DNA of 64,000 nucleotides from Kocuria rosea (GCF_023715525.1 NZ_JAMBOG010000019.1:1-64000), one strand, 5' to 3'; counted from the stretch's first letter, positions 37,898 to 47,209 are shown. Translations and numbers: made by a program. The notes: generated by a model not told the origin, from the letters alone.

Positions 37898-38638
37898 ATG
37901 TCCGGTCCGCTCCGCCTCTCGGTCGACAGGACCTCCCCCGTGCCCCTCTACCACCAGGTGGCCCAGGGCCTCGAGGAGGCCATCCGCAGCGGGGACCTCC
38001 CGCCCGGCACCAAGCTGGACAACGAGATCGACCTCGCCAACCGGCTCAACCTCTCCCGCCCCACGATGCGCAAGGCCATGGATCAGCTGGTGAGGGCGGG
38101 ACTGCTGGTGCGCAAGCGCGGGGTCGGCACCCAGGTGGTGGGCGCGCAGGTCCGCCGCTCCCTCGAGCTGACGAGCCTGCACGACGACCTCCAGCGCAGC
38201 GGGAACAGGCCCACCACGGAGGTGCTCGACTTCTCCCGGATCCCGGCCGAGGAGGACGTGGCCTCGCTGCTCGGCGTGCCGGCGGGCGAGGAGGTCTACC
38301 ACCTCGTGCGCCTGCGCCGCACGGACGGGGAGCCGCTGGCGCTCATGGAGAACTGGATCCCGTGCTCGCTGTGCGAGCTCTCGCGCGAGCAGCTGGCGCA
38401 GAACGGCCTCTACGCGACCATGCGCGAGCAGGGCATCAACTTCCAGCTCGCCCACCAGCGGGTGGGGGCGGTGGACGCCGACCCCTTCCAGGCCGAGCAG
38501 CTGCACGTCGCCCCCGGCGCAGCACTCGTGGCCATGAGCCGCACCGCGATGGACGACATCGGCCGCCCCGTGGAGACCGGCCGCCACGTCTACCGGGCGG
38601 ACAAGTACAGCTTCGAGCTCACCTTGGTCCAGCGGTGA
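37898..38638 (+). CDS. GntR family regulator (HutC/UbiC type), probable inositol regulator
   Basis: A 246-residue regulator. The N-terminal winged helix shows PLYHQVAQGLEEAIRSGDLP, GTKLDNEIDLANRLNLSRPT and LLVRKRGVGTQVV (about residues 16-85). The C-terminal UTRA ligand domain shows EVYHLVRLRRTDGEPLALME and ends with HVYRADKYSFELTL. TTGGAGG lies 6 nt before the ATG. Embedded in the iol region and flanked by a palindrome repeated at the iolT and iolE promoters, it is the best candidate for the IolR of this organism. Confidence 0.9.
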   Translation: MSGPLRLSVDRTSPVPLYHQVAQGLEEAIRSGDLPPGTKLDNEIDLANRLNLSRPTMRKAMDQLVRAGLLVRKRGVGTQVVGAQVRRSLELTSLHDDLQRSGNRPTTEVLDFSRIPAEEDVASLLGVPAGEEVYHLVRLRRTDGEPLALMENWIPCSLCELSREQLAQNGLYATMREQGINFQLAHQRVGAVDADPFQAEQLHVAPGAALVAMSRTAMDDIGRPVETGRHVYRADKYSFELTLVQR

Positions 38639-38705
38639 GCCGCGGGCCGGAGACCATCCCTGCGCGGACAGCACCGTCCCGCGCACGACGACACAGGAGG
38701 ACGAC

Positions 38706-39626
38706 ATGACCGCACCCCCGCACCCCGAGTGGGTTTACCCGAAGGACTCCGCCGCCCAGGGCGCGTGGTTCGTCTCGCTGGGCGGCCACGACTCCACCAC
38801 CGCGGTCGAGGGCTGGGCGCACACGGGCCTGCGGGTGGCCAAGCTGGGCCCGGGCGAGGGCGTGGCCCTCGACGGCGCCGACGAGGAGCGCATCGTGGTC
38901 CCCCTGTCCGGGTCCTTCCGCGTCGACACGGACGGGCACTCCTACGAGCTGGTGGGCCGGGAGAGCGTCTTCTCCGGCCCCACGGACGTCCTCTACACCG
39001 GTGTGGGCCGGGACCTGACGGTGATCTCGGAGGTCGGCGGCCGGGTGGCCGTGGCGTCCGCACCGGCCCGGGCCGAGTACCCCACCCGTCACGTCCTGCG
39101 CGACGAGGTGCCCGTGGAGCTGCGCGGGGCGGGCAGCTGCTCCCGCCAGGTGCACAACTTCGGCACGCCCGCGGCCCTGGAGGCCGACCGGTTCATCGTG
39201 TGCGAGGTGCTGACCCCCGCCGGCAACTGGTCCTCCTACCCCCCGCACAAGCACGACGAGGAGACCGAGGGGGAGACCGCTCTCGAGGAGATCTACTACT
39301 TCGAGACGCAGGTCGCCGCCGGCATGCCCGCTCCCGCCCCGGAGCAGGGCGGAGCCGACGCCCTGGGCTACCAGCGCGTCTACGCCTCCGACGCCCGGCC
39401 CATCGACGTCAACGCCGAGGTGCGCACGGGCGACGTCGTCCTGGTGCCCTACGGCTGGCACGGGCCCGCGATGGCGGCCCCGGGCTACGACATGTACTAC
39501 CTCAACGTCATGGCCGGTCCCGGCCGCGTGCGCGAGTGGCTGATCAGCGACGACCCGCACCACGGGTGGATCCGCCGGACCTGGGACGAGGCGGCGATCG
39601 ACCCGCGGCTGCCGTTCGGCCGCTGA
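38706..39626 (+). CDS. iolB: 5-deoxy-glucuronate isomerase
   Basis: Cupin enzyme of inositol catabolism, 306 residues, converting 5-deoxy-glucuronate to 5-dehydro-2-deoxygluconate, the substrate of IolC. The metal-binding motif is SSYPPHKHDEE (two His, one Glu) with EEIYYFE after it and VLVPYGWHGP later. AGGAGGACGAC precedes the ATG. It follows gntR by 67 nt on the same strand, away from the main iol operon. Confidence 0.95.
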   Translation: MTAPPHPEWVYPKDSAAQGAWFVSLGGHDSTTAVEGWAHTGLRVAKLGPGEGVALDGADEERIVVPLSGSFRVDTDGHSYELVGRESVFSGPTDVLYTGVGRDLTVISEVGGRVAVASAPARAEYPTRHVLRDEVPVELRGAGSCSRQVHNFGTPAALEADRFIVCEVLTPAGNWSSYPPHKHDEETEGETALEEIYYFETQVAAGMPAPAPEQGGADALGYQRVYASDARPIDVNAEVRTGDVVLVPYGWHGPAMAAPGYDMYYLNVMAGPGRVREWLISDDPHHGWIRRTWDEAAIDPRLPFGR

Positions 39627-39634
39627 ACGGGCCC

Positions 39635-41116
39635 GTGCCCGCTCCGGGCGCCCGGGGAGGCGCGGCGGACGACACCGCCTCCCCCGGCGGCGAGTCCTGG
39701 AACCGCGGGCCGGCGCTGCTGGTGGCCGCCGTGCTGTTCATGGAGCACCTGGACGGCACCATCCTCGTCACCGCGGCGCCGGCCATCGCGGCGGACCTCG
39801 GCGTCTCCGGCGCCGAGGTGGGCCTCGCGATCACCGCCTACCTGATCACCGTGGCCACGGCGATCCCCGTGGGCGGGTGGCTCGCCTCCCGGTTCGGGCC
39901 CCGCCGGGTCTTCTGCAGCTCCATCGTGGTCTTCACGCTGGCGTCCGTGCTGTGCGCCCTCAGCGGCAGCCTCGCCGTGCTGGTGCTGGGCCGTGTGCTG
40001 CAGGGTCTCGGCGGGGCCATGATGGTGCCCGTCGGGCGGCTGATCGTGCTGCGGGCCACGCAGAAGCGGGACCTGCTGCGCGCGATCGCCTACATCACGT
40101 GGCCGGCCCTGCTGGCGCCCGTGCTGGCGCCGCTGGCAGGCGGGCTCCTGACCACCCATGCGGGCTGGCCCTGGATCTTCCTGGTCAACGTGCCGCTGGG
40201 CGTCCTCGCCCTCGTGGCCGCGCTGCGGTTCGTCCCGGACTCCGCCCCGGAGCCCCGGGCCCTGGACTGGCGCGGGCTGCTGTGGTGCACCGCCGCCGTC
40301 TTCGGCCTGGTCACCGGCATGGAGCTGGTCGCCGGCGCGGACCGGACCGGCACGGGCGTCCTGCTGCTCGTCGCGGCCGCCGCGAGCGGGATCCTCGCCG
40401 TGCGCTGGCTGCTGCGCACGGCGACCCCCCTGCTGGACCTGCGGGTGTACCGGGTCGCCACCTACCGCGCGGCCAACGCGGGCGGATTCGTCTACCGGCT
40501 GGTCATCAGCTCGGTCCCGTTCCTGCTGCCCCTGCTGTTCCAGGACGGGTTCGGGTGGTCGCCCGTGGAGGCGGGGCTGTTGGTGACCGCGGTGTTCGTG
40601 GGCAATCTCGGCGTGAAGCCGGCGACGACCCCGCTGCTGCGCCGGTTCGGGTTCCGGGCCGTCCTGATCGGCGCGGTGGCCGGCGGGGCGGGCTGCCTCG
40701 CGGCGTGCACGGCGCTGACCCCGGACACGCCGGTCCCGGCCCTCGCCGCGCTGCTGACCCTCAGCGGAGCCCTGCGCTCGATCGGGTTCAGCGCCTACAA
40801 CGCGCTGCAGTTCGCCGACGTGGCCCCCGAGCAGATGCCCTCGGCAAACACCCTTTCTGCGACCGGCGCGCAGCTGGCCGGCGGGCTGGGGGTGGCCGCG
40901 GGGGCGCTGGCCCTGCAGGCGTCGGCCGCCCTGGGCCACGGGCTCCCGGTCGGCGAGCTCTTCCCGTACCATGCCGCCTTCGGGCTCATGGCCGCGCTGC
41001 TGCTGGTGCCGCTGGCCGGCGCCGTCAGGCTCTCCCCCGCGGCGGCCGCCGAGGTCACCGGACGCCCCGCCGGGGGCCGATCCGGCGCGTCCTCCGAGCC
41101 GCCGCCGCGCGGCTAG
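39635..41116 (+). CDS. MFS transporter, DHA2 (14-TM) type
   Basis: A 493-residue drug:H+ antiporter-2 type permease. Motif C-like and antiporter motifs include FMEHLDGTILVTAAPAIAADL (D-x-T-I/V near TM1), VGGWLASRFGPRRVF (loop 2-3 motif A) and GRVLQGLGGAMMVPVGR (TM4). The GTG at 39635 lies 8 nt after iolB. It may export a compound made or met during polyol growth; drug resistance is only a family association. Confidence 0.88.
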   Translation: MPAPGARGGAADDTASPGGESWNRGPALLVAAVLFMEHLDGTILVTAAPAIAADLGVSGAEVGLAITAYLITVATAIPVGGWLASRFGPRRVFCSSIVVFTLASVLCALSGSLAVLVLGRVLQGLGGAMMVPVGRLIVLRATQKRDLLRAIAYITWPALLAPVLAPLAGGLLTTHAGWPWIFLVNVPLGVLALVAALRFVPDSAPEPRALDWRGLLWCTAAVFGLVTGMELVAGADRTGTGVLLLVAAAASGILAVRWLLRTATPLLDLRVYRVATYRAANAGGFVYRLVISSVPFLLPLLFQDGFGWSPVEAGLLVTAVFVGNLGVKPATTPLLRRFGFRAVLIGAVAGGAGCLAACTALTPDTPVPALAALLTLSGALRSIGFSAYNALQFADVAPEQMPSANTLSATGAQLAGGLGVAAGALALQASAALGHGLPVGELFPYHAAFGLMAALLLVPLAGAVRLSPAAAAEVTGRPAGGRSGASSEPPPRG

Positions 41117-41126
41117 CCTGGAAGGC

Positions 41127-41858
41127 ATGGGCTGGCACATCGGCACATCAGGGTGGAGCTACGACCACTGGGAGCACGTGCTCTATCCGCCGGGCACCCC
41201 GCCGGCCCGGCGCCTGGAGCTCTACGCCCGCACCTTTTCCACCGTGGAGCTCAACGCCAGCTTCTACCGCTGGCCCCGGAGCACGACCTTCGCCGGCTGG
41301 AACACCCGACTGCCGCCGGGTTTCGTGATGTCGGTGAAGGCCCCGCGCGGGCTCACCCATGCCAAGAAGCTCTACGCGCCCGAGGTGTGGACGGAGCGCA
41401 TCGCGGGGTCCTGGCACGAGCTCGACGGCAGGCGAGGGGTGTTGCTCGTCCAGCTGCCTCCCGCCCTGAGCCGCGACGACGCGCGGCTGGACTGGTTCCT
41501 GGCCTGCCTCCCGCCGTGGGTCAGGGTCGCCGTGGAGTTCCGCCACGGCAGCTGGCACCACCCGGAGGTCTTCGCACTGCTGGCCCGCCACGGCGCGGCC
41601 TACTGCGTGATGAGCGGAGCCGGGCTGCCCTGCGTCCTCGAGGCCACGGCCGGCTTCGTCTACGTCCGCCTCCACGGCCCCGACCCCCACCACCTCTACG
41701 CGGGCTCCTACTCCGACGCCGACATGGCCTGGTGGGCCGACCGCGTCCGGGAGTGGCACCGCACCGGCCACGAGGTGTTCACGTACTTCAACAACGACGG
41801 CGAGGGCCACGCCGTGCGCAACGCCCTGACCCTGCGCCGTCTGCTCGACGCCGGGTGA
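41127..41858 (+). CDS. DUF72 (YecE-like) TIM-barrel protein
   Basis: A 243-residue protein of the DUF72 family. Characteristic motifs are GTSGWSYDHWEHVLYP at the N-terminus, TVELNASFYRWP, and FVYVRLHGP with VFTYFNNDGEGHAV at the end. Biochemical role unknown. TAGCCT (41114-41119), including the preceding stop codon, ends 7 nt before the ATG, suggesting a leaderless promoter. Confidence 0.92.
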   Translation: MGWHIGTSGWSYDHWEHVLYPPGTPPARRLELYARTFSTVELNASFYRWPRSTTFAGWNTRLPPGFVMSVKAPRGLTHAKKLYAPEVWTERIAGSWHELDGRRGVLLVQLPPALSRDDARLDWFLACLPPWVRVAVEFRHGSWHHPEVFALLARHGAAYCVMSGAGLPCVLEATAGFVYVRLHGPDPHHLYAGSYSDADMAWWADRVREWHRTGHEVFTYFNNDGEGHAVRNALTLRRLLDAG

Positions 41859-41923
41859 GAGGTCGCCGCCGGGGCGGCGTGGGCGTCCGACCGGGGCGTC
41901 CACCTGCTGTCGGCCACCGCACG

Positions 41924-41957
41924 GAAGGGCCCCCTCCTGATCGGGAGGGGGCCCTTC
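41924..41957. terminator. Bidirectional terminator DUF72/iolT
   Basis: A 14-bp perfect stem beginning GAAGGGCCCC with loop TGATCG, between convergent genes. Confidence 0.7.
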
Positions 41958-41971
41958 GGCTCGTGGTCGTC

Positions 41972-42019
41972 CGCCGGACTGCACGCCACCCGATGATTCG
42001 GGTGGCGTGCAGTCCGGCG
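41972..42019. repeat. 22-bp perfect inverted repeat with TGAT loop
   Basis: Arms 41972-41993 and 41998-42019 are fully complementary around TGAT, with less GC bias than the neighbouring terminators (core ACTGCACGCCACCC). It lies 30 nt downstream of iolT, so it can act as that gene's terminator; it could also be a dispersed palindromic element. Confidence 0.6.
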
Positions 42020-42048
42020 AGTACTCCCGGGAGTCCTGGCACGAACTC

Positions 42049-43500
42049 CTACTGGTTGGCGTTGGCCTTGACCGTGTAGATGGCCCCGGTGGACACGTCC
42101 TCCTCCAGTGCCTCCAGGGTGCGTCCGCGGGTCTCGGGGACCTGGGTGTAGACGAAGAGCAGCGACAGCACCCCGACCCCGGCGAAGAGGAAGAACGTCC
42201 CGGTGATGCCCACCGCGTTGACCAGGGAGGGGAAGTACAGCGACAGCACGCCGTTGGCCACCCAGAGCATGAAGATGGACACCCCGATCCCGAACCCGCG
42301 CATGTGCAGCGGGAACACCTCGGAGAGGTAGACCCACACGGCGACGTTGAGGAAGGTCTGCATGGACCCCACGAAGGCCACCACCAGGGCCAGGATCACC
42401 CACGGGCGCAGCGGATTGCCCGCCTCGAGCACGAGCGAGAAGACCCCGATCAGCAGGTGGCAGGTGGTGGTGAGGGTCAGCCCGATCATGAAGGTCTTGC
42501 GCCGGTCGAGGCGGTCCATCATCGCCAGGGCGATGAAGCCGCCCACCACGGCGATGATCCCGGGGGCGATGTTGGCGATCAGCGCCGCGCTGGCGCTGAA
42601 GCCGGACTCGATGAGCACGATCTGCCCGTAGTACATGATCGAGTTGATCCCGGTGAACTGCTGGACGATGCCCAGCCCGATGCCCACCAGCATGATGCGC
42701 ACCAGGTGCTTGTTGGCCAGGATCGCGCCCAGCCCGATCTGCTGGGCGGCGCGCTCCTCCTCGGTGACGTGCTCGACCTCCCCGAGCTCGGCGATCGCCC
42801 GGTCCTCGGAGCGGATGGTCTTGAGCACCGCCAGGGCCTCGTCGTGTCGGCCCTTCTCCACCAGCCACCGCGGGGACTCCGGCATCCGCAGCATCCCGAT
42901 GAACAGCCCCACCGCCGGCAGCGCGCAGATGGCGAACATGATCCGCCACACCCCGGTGGTCTCGCTGAAGACGTTGCCGATGATGGCGTTGATCACGAAC
43001 GCCGCCAGCTGCCCGATCACGATGGCCACCTCGTTGCGCCCGGCGATCGAGCCGCGGATCTCATACGGGGCCATCTCCGCCAGGAACACCGGCACCACCG
43101 CCGAGGCCCCGCCCACGGCCAGGCCCAGGAAGACGCGCCCGACCACCAGGACCTCGTAGCTGGGGGTGAACACCACGATCGCGGTGCCCACGAAGAACAG
43201 CACGGCCAGCAACAAGATGGTCTTGCGCCGCCCCCAGGCATCCGACAGCCGACCGCAGGACAGCGCCCCGACGGCGGCGGCGAAGACCAGCGAGCTGGTG
43301 ACCACGCCCTCGGTGAGCGGGGTCAGGCCCAGCTCCTCCGACATCGGGCGCAGCGCACCGTTGATCACCCCGGTGTCGTAGCCGAAGAGCAGCCCGCCGA
43401 AGCAGGCCACCACGGAGATCAACCCCAGGCGCTTGCGATGCGGGCCCGGGGTCAGGGCAGGCAGCGGAACAGCTGACTCATGGGATGACGATGTGGCCAT
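42049..43500 (-). CDS. iolT: Sugar porter MFS, myo-inositol symporter-like
   Basis: A 483-residue, 12-TM sugar porter. Family signatures are GGLLFGYDTGVINGAL (TM1), GRLSDAWGRRKT, the PESPRWLVEKGR central loop, QQFTGINSIMYYG (TM7), LDRRKTFMIG and VPETRGRTLE at the C-terminus. Position in the iol region and likeness to IolT point to proton-coupled inositol uptake. A GntR-site variant lies about 100 nt upstream at its promoter. Confidence 0.9.
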   Translation of the reverse strand: MATSSSHESAVPLPALTPGPHRKRLGLISVVACFGGLLFGYDTGVINGALRPMSEELGLTPLTEGVVTSSLVFAAAVGALSCGRLSDAWGRRKTILLLAVLFFVGTAIVVFTPSYEVLVVGRVFLGLAVGGASAVVPVFLAEMAPYEIRGSIAGRNEVAIVIGQLAAFVINAIIGNVFSETTGVWRIMFAICALPAVGLFIGMLRMPESPRWLVEKGRHDEALAVLKTIRSEDRAIAELGEVEHVTEEERAAQQIGLGAILANKHLVRIMLVGIGLGIVQQFTGINSIMYYGQIVLIESGFSASAALIANIAPGIIAVVGGFIALAMMDRLDRRKTFMIGLTLTTTCHLLIGVFSLVLEAGNPLRPWVILALVVAFVGSMQTFLNVAVWVYLSEVFPLHMRGFGIGVSIFMLWVANGVLSLYFPSLVNAVGITGTFFLFAGVGVLSLLFVYTQVPETRGRTLEALEEDVSTGAIYTVKANANQ

Positions 43501-43599
43501 CGAAGGCTCCTTTGTCCGTGCGCACGACTGCGCTGTTCACTCTGTCGGCCCGTCAGTCCAACACGACCGCCGGGCGTGTGACACAGCTCTCATTTGGTG

Positions 43600-43611
43600 G
43601 GATGTACATAT
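43600..43611. promoter_or_regulatory. GntR operator variant at iolT promoter
   Basis: GGATGTACATAT matches GTATGGACATAC at 9 of 12 positions. It lies downstream of a possible minus-strand -35 TTGTCC (43616-43621), about 100 nt from iolT. Confidence 0.5.
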
Positions 43612-43751
43612 GTTAGGACAATAGCCGCGTCCTGACTACCCCTGGCCCCGCATGGCCGACACATAGCGCCCGGCGGGTGACACCGAGGCGGAGAATCCCG
43701 TCGTCCCACCCACCGTCCCCATGGCCGCGCGGTCGCGGACGGTGCGACTCC

Positions 43752-43793
43752 CCTCCCGGGCGGGGAGGGTGCCCACCCGCCCCTCCCGGGAGG
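43752..43793 (-). terminator. Terminator of the isomerase operon
   Basis: CCTCCCGGG (43752-43760) pairs with CCCGGGAGG (43785-43793); an alternative inner stem GGGCGGG/CCCGCCC is also possible. It is 9 nt downstream of the isomerase stop. Confidence 0.55.
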
Positions 43794-43801
43794 ATCTGCT
43801 C

Positions 43802-44809
43802 TCAGCGCCGGGCGCTGACGGCGGCCGCCGCGTTCTTGAGCACGGTCGCGGCGACCTCGAGTCCTTCGATCCGGCCCAGGGAGGTGTCCTCGTGCTCGAT
43901 GTTGACCGCCATGTCGGGGTCGACCTCGTGCAGCGCGGTGAGGAACTCGGCCCAGAAGGCGGTGTCGTGTCCGCGGCCCAGGGCCACGAAGTCCCAGGCG
44001 GAGTTCCTGGGCCACTCGTTGGCCCACTCGTCACCGCCGAGGTTCGTGCGCTCCTCCTCGGGCGCCAGGCGGCGGAAGCTGTTGTCCAGCACCCCGTAGA
44101 GCGCGGCGTTCTCCCGGTTGATCCGGACGTCCTTGGCCGCGGCATGGAAGATCAGGGGTCCGAGTTCGCGGACCACGGCGACCGGGTCCATCTGCTGCCA
44201 GAACAGGTGCGAGGCGTCGAGCTCTACACCCACGTGGGTGGCGCCGGTCAGGTCGATGAGCTTGTAGACGTCGGCGGTGTTGAACACGACGTTCTGCGGG
44301 TGCAGCTCCAGGGCCACCTTCACGCCGTGGTCGGCGGCCATCCGGTCGGTCTCGCGCCAGAAGTCGGCGACGATCCCCCACTGGTGGTCCAGCACGTCCA
44401 GGGCCCCGGAGTTCCAGGCGTTGACCACCCAGTTGGGCACGGTGGCCCCGGGCTCCCCGCCGGGCAGCCCGGACATGGTGACCACCCGGTTCTGGCCCAG
44501 CCGCTCGGCGAGCCGGATGGAGCGGCGGATGTCCTCGGCGTGCTTCTGTCCGATCTCGGGCTTGGGGTGCAGCGGGTTGCCGTTGCAGTTGAGACCGGCG
44601 ATCGAGACCCCGGTCCCCTCGAAGAGGCCCAGGTAGTCGTCGCGGGCGGCGTCGCTGAGGAGGATCTGGTCCATGTCCGGGACGTGGACGGCCGGCAGGA
44701 ACCCTCCGGTGTTGATCTCGATGCCGCTCAACCCCAGGTCGGCGATGACCTGCAGTGCCTCGGGCAGGGACCGGTCGTGCAGGATCGCGTTGTAGACGCC
44801 GAGCTTCAC
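43802..44809 (-). CDS. Sugar phosphate isomerase/epimerase-like TIM barrel
   Basis: A 335-residue protein of the xylose isomerase-like (AP endonuclease 2) fold. The start is KLGVYNAILHDRSLPEALQ. Metal-ligand motifs include LELHPQNVVFN, GVELDASHLFWQ, FHAAAKDVRIN and NIEHEDTSLG, so a metal site is intact. It overlaps the upstream Gfo/Idh dehydrogenase by 4 nt (ATGA). Such pairs process oxidised inositols or keto-sugars; the exact reaction is unknown. Confidence 0.88.
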   Translation of the reverse strand: MKLGVYNAILHDRSLPEALQVIADLGLSGIEINTGGFLPAVHVPDMDQILLSDAARDDYLGLFEGTGVSIAGLNCNGNPLHPKPEIGQKHAEDIRRSIRLAERLGQNRVVTMSGLPGGEPGATVPNWVVNAWNSGALDVLDHQWGIVADFWRETDRMAADHGVKVALELHPQNVVFNTADVYKLIDLTGATHVGVELDASHLFWQQMDPVAVVRELGPLIFHAAAKDVRINRENAALYGVLDNSFRRLAPEEERTNLGGDEWANEWPRNSAWDFVALGRGHDTAFWAEFLTALHEVDPDMAVNIEHEDTSLGRIEGLEVAATVLKNAAAAVSARR

Positions 44810-45984
44810 AGGAGAACCTTCTTTCCGTGGTTGGTGGCGGACTCCACGGCCGCCTCGAGGATTTCCATGTTGTGCACGCCCTCGGCGAAGGAGGCGTTGC
44901 GGGGCAAGGAGGCGGTCTCCTCGAGACTGGCGACCTCCTCGAGGAAGGCCCGGGCCTGGTAGCCGAAGGCGTCGTTCTGGCCGAAGCCCACGCCGGGGGC
45001 GTCCATGGCCAGGCCGCCGCCGAGATACGCGTGGCCGGGGCCGAGGTTGACGGTGCGGTAGCCGTTGGTGGCCTCGGGCCCCTCGGCGAGGTAGAGCTCG
45101 AACTCGGCCGGGCGCAGCTGGGTGAACCGGGCCGCGCCCTTCTCGCAGAACACCTCGAAGGTCAGCGTGTTCGGGTGCCCGGCCGCCACCCGGGAGACCT
45201 CGAGGCTGCCGGCGCCGGCGGCGAACTCGGCGGAGAAGGCGGCGTAGTCGTCGTTCTCCACCGGCTCGTACTGGTCACTGACCTCCACGAGGTCGTGGCC
45301 GACCACGGCCCCCAGGGGCAGGGGGCGTTCGGTGATGGTGGTGGCCAACCGGCCCCCGGACACGGAGGTGATGTCGCCACAGAGGAACTCCGCGACGTAG
45401 GCCAGGTGGCTGCCGACATCGGCCAGCGCCCCGGAGCCGGGTCCGCCCTGGTAGCGCCAGCTCATGGGGGCCTTCGGGTTCACGCCGTAGTCGGTCCAGT
45501 AGCGGCCGCTGAAGTGCAGGACCTTCCCGAGAGTGCCGTCCTGGATCAGGTCGCGGATCGCGGCGATGCCAGGGGTGCGGCGGTAGGTGAAGCCGATTCG
45601 GGCGATGGACTCCGCCCGTTCTGCGGCGGCAGCCATGGCCCGGGCGTCCTCGAGGGTGTCGCTCAGCGGCTTCTCGCACAGCACGTGCTTGCCCGCCTCC
45701 AGCAGGCCCTCGACGGCCCGGCGGTGGAAGCGGTTGGCGATCACGACGCTGACCACGTCGATCTCCGGGTCCTCCGCGATCGCCTCCCAGGACCCCAGGG
45801 CCTTCTCGTAGCCGTAGCGGCGGGCGACGTGACCGCCCAGGGTCTCGTTGACGTCGCCGATGGCGACGTAGCGCAGGGGCGGCAGGACGGGGTCGTAGAG
45901 CGTGGGGGCCACGCGGTAGGCCGCCGCATGGGCCTGCCCGGCCATGCCGGCGCCGATAACGGCGATACCGATGCTGTCAGTCAT
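44806..45984 (-). CDS. Gfo/Idh/MocA dehydrogenase, inositol/sugar type
   Basis: A 392-residue NAD(P)-dependent dehydrogenase. The Rossmann motif GIAVIGAGMAGQAHAAAYR (about residues 5-23), HVLCEKPLSDTLEDA with the catalytic-site EKP lysine, and the C-terminal domain motif YQGGPGSGALADVGSH with the conserved Asp and His. GGAGG 4 nt upstream of ATG 45984 decides the start. First gene of a two-gene operon divergent from a LacI regulator; the operator between them is a perfect palindrome. Confidence 0.92.
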   Translation of the reverse strand: MTDSIGIAVIGAGMAGQAHAAAYRVAPTLYDPVLPPLRYVAIGDVNETLGGHVARRYGYEKALGSWEAIAEDPEIDVVSVVIANRFHRRAVEGLLEAGKHVLCEKPLSDTLEDARAMAAAAERAESIARIGFTYRRTPGIAAIRDLIQDGTLGKVLHFSGRYWTDYGVNPKAPMSWRYQGGPGSGALADVGSHLAYVAEFLCGDITSVSGGRLATTITERPLPLGAVVGHDLVEVSDQYEPVENDDYAAFSAEFAAGAGSLEVSRVAAGHPNTLTFEVFCEKGAARFTQLRPAEFELYLAEGPEATNGYRTVNLGPGHAYLGGGLAMDAPGVGFGQNDAFGYQARAFLEEVASLEETASLPRNASFAEGVHNMEILEAAVESATNHGKKVLL

Positions 45985-46057
45985 GTTCCCTCCAGGGACG
46001 AGACGAGCGAAGAACAAGGAACACCCCGCCGTCCGCGCCAATGACGAAACGGGTTTA

Positions 46058-46069
46058 TGGAGCGCTCCA
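46058..46069. promoter_or_regulatory. LacI-family operator
   Basis: TGGAGCGCTCCA, a perfect 12-bp palindrome with the GC centre typical of LacI-family sites, lies 74 nt from the dehydrogenase start and 54 nt from the lacI-type start. Confidence 0.75.
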
Positions 46070-46122
46070 AACGAGAGTAGAGTCACACCTGGACCACGTC
46101 AACCGTCATGTCAGGAGAATCA

Positions 46123-47154
46123 ATGGAAGACAATGCTGGGGTGAGTTCCGTCCCGAAGCGCCCGCCGACCATCTACGACGTCGCCCAGGCCGCCGGCGTC
46201 TCCAAATCCTTGGTGTCCCTCGTCCTGCGCGGGTCTCCTCATGTGTCCGAGGCTCGGCGGACCGCCGTCCTCGAGGCCATGGCCCGGCTGGACTATCGGC
46301 CCAGCCACGCCGCCTCGGCCCTGGCCGGCGCGACCACCCGCACGATCGGCGTCGTCATCGACGACTACCGGAATCTCTGGTTCGTGGAGCTGCTGCGTGG
46401 CCTGCAGGAGGGCCTGGCCCCGCACGGACTGCGGATCGCGGTCGCCGACCACACCCTCAACGCCCACGTGGAGGCGCACCCGCTGGACGGGTTCCTCTCG
46501 ATGCGCGTCGACGGGCTGGTGATCGCCACCGAACCGACCGGGGCCATGGGCGTGCCCCAAGGGCTGCCCGTCGTCGTGGCTGGCCACCGGGAGGGCCGGA
46601 TCCCGGACGCTGACATCGTCGCCAACGACGACCGGCTTGGGGGTCGCCTGGCCACGGAGCACCTCCTGGAACTCGGCCACCGCAGGCTTGGGCACCTCAC
46701 CGGTAACGGCGGAGCGGCGCGCCTGCGGGCTGAGGGCTTCCGGGACGCCCTTCGGGCGCGGGGCCTGCGCGCTCCAGTGCTGCGCGGTGAGGGCCGCACC
46801 ACGGAGGAAGACGGCTACCGGGCCGCGCTGCAGTTGCTCGACGAAGCGCCGGACACGACCGGGATCTTCACCGCGAACGACACCATGGCCATGGGCGCAC
46901 TGGCGGCCGTCAGGGAGCGAGGGCTTCGCGTGCCGCAGGATCTCTCCGTCGTCGGCTACGACGACTCCCCCATCGCCTCCACGCACCTGCTCGAGCTGAC
47001 GACGATCGACGGCCGCAACGCACAGGTCGGCGCAGCGGCCGCCGAGCGGCTCATGGCGCGGATCGGCGGGGAGCGGGCGGCCGCGGGGACGACCCTCCTC
47101 GGCCCCGAGCTGACGCTCCGGTCCTCCACCGCACCTCCCCGCACCGCGCGCTGA
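46123..47154 (+). CDS. LacI family transcriptional regulator
   Basis: A 343-residue regulator. The N-terminal HTH and hinge are TIYDVAQAAGVSKSLVSLVL and DYRPSHAASALAGATTRTIG. The periplasmic-binding-protein-like domain follows, with AGHREGRIPDADIVANDDRLG, FTANDTMAMGALAAVRERGL and LSVVGYDDSPIAS. AGGAG 5 nt before ATG 46123 is better than the upstream ATG 46108. It likely represses itself and the divergent dehydrogenase-isomerase operon. Confidence 0.93.
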   Translation: MEDNAGVSSVPKRPPTIYDVAQAAGVSKSLVSLVLRGSPHVSEARRTAVLEAMARLDYRPSHAASALAGATTRTIGVVIDDYRNLWFVELLRGLQEGLAPHGLRIAVADHTLNAHVEAHPLDGFLSMRVDGLVIATEPTGAMGVPQGLPVVVAGHREGRIPDADIVANDDRLGGRLATEHLLELGHRRLGHLTGNGGAARLRAEGFRDALRARGLRAPVLRGEGRTTEEDGYRAALQLLDEAPDTTGIFTANDTMAMGALAAVRERGLRVPQDLSVVGYDDSPIASTHLLELTTIDGRNAQVGAAAAERLMARIGGERAAAGTTLLGPELTLRSSTAPPRTAR

Positions 47155-47175
47155 CCGGAGGCCGCCTGCGCGGAA

Positions 47176-47203
47176 GCCGTGGACCCGGCACCGGGCCCAC
47201 GGC
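47176..47203. terminator. Bidirectional terminator lacI/iolG
   Basis: GCCGTGGaCCCGG / CCGGGcCCACGGC stem, one mismatch, 2-nt centre, between convergent genes. Confidence 0.6.
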
Positions 47204-47209
47204 CTCCCG

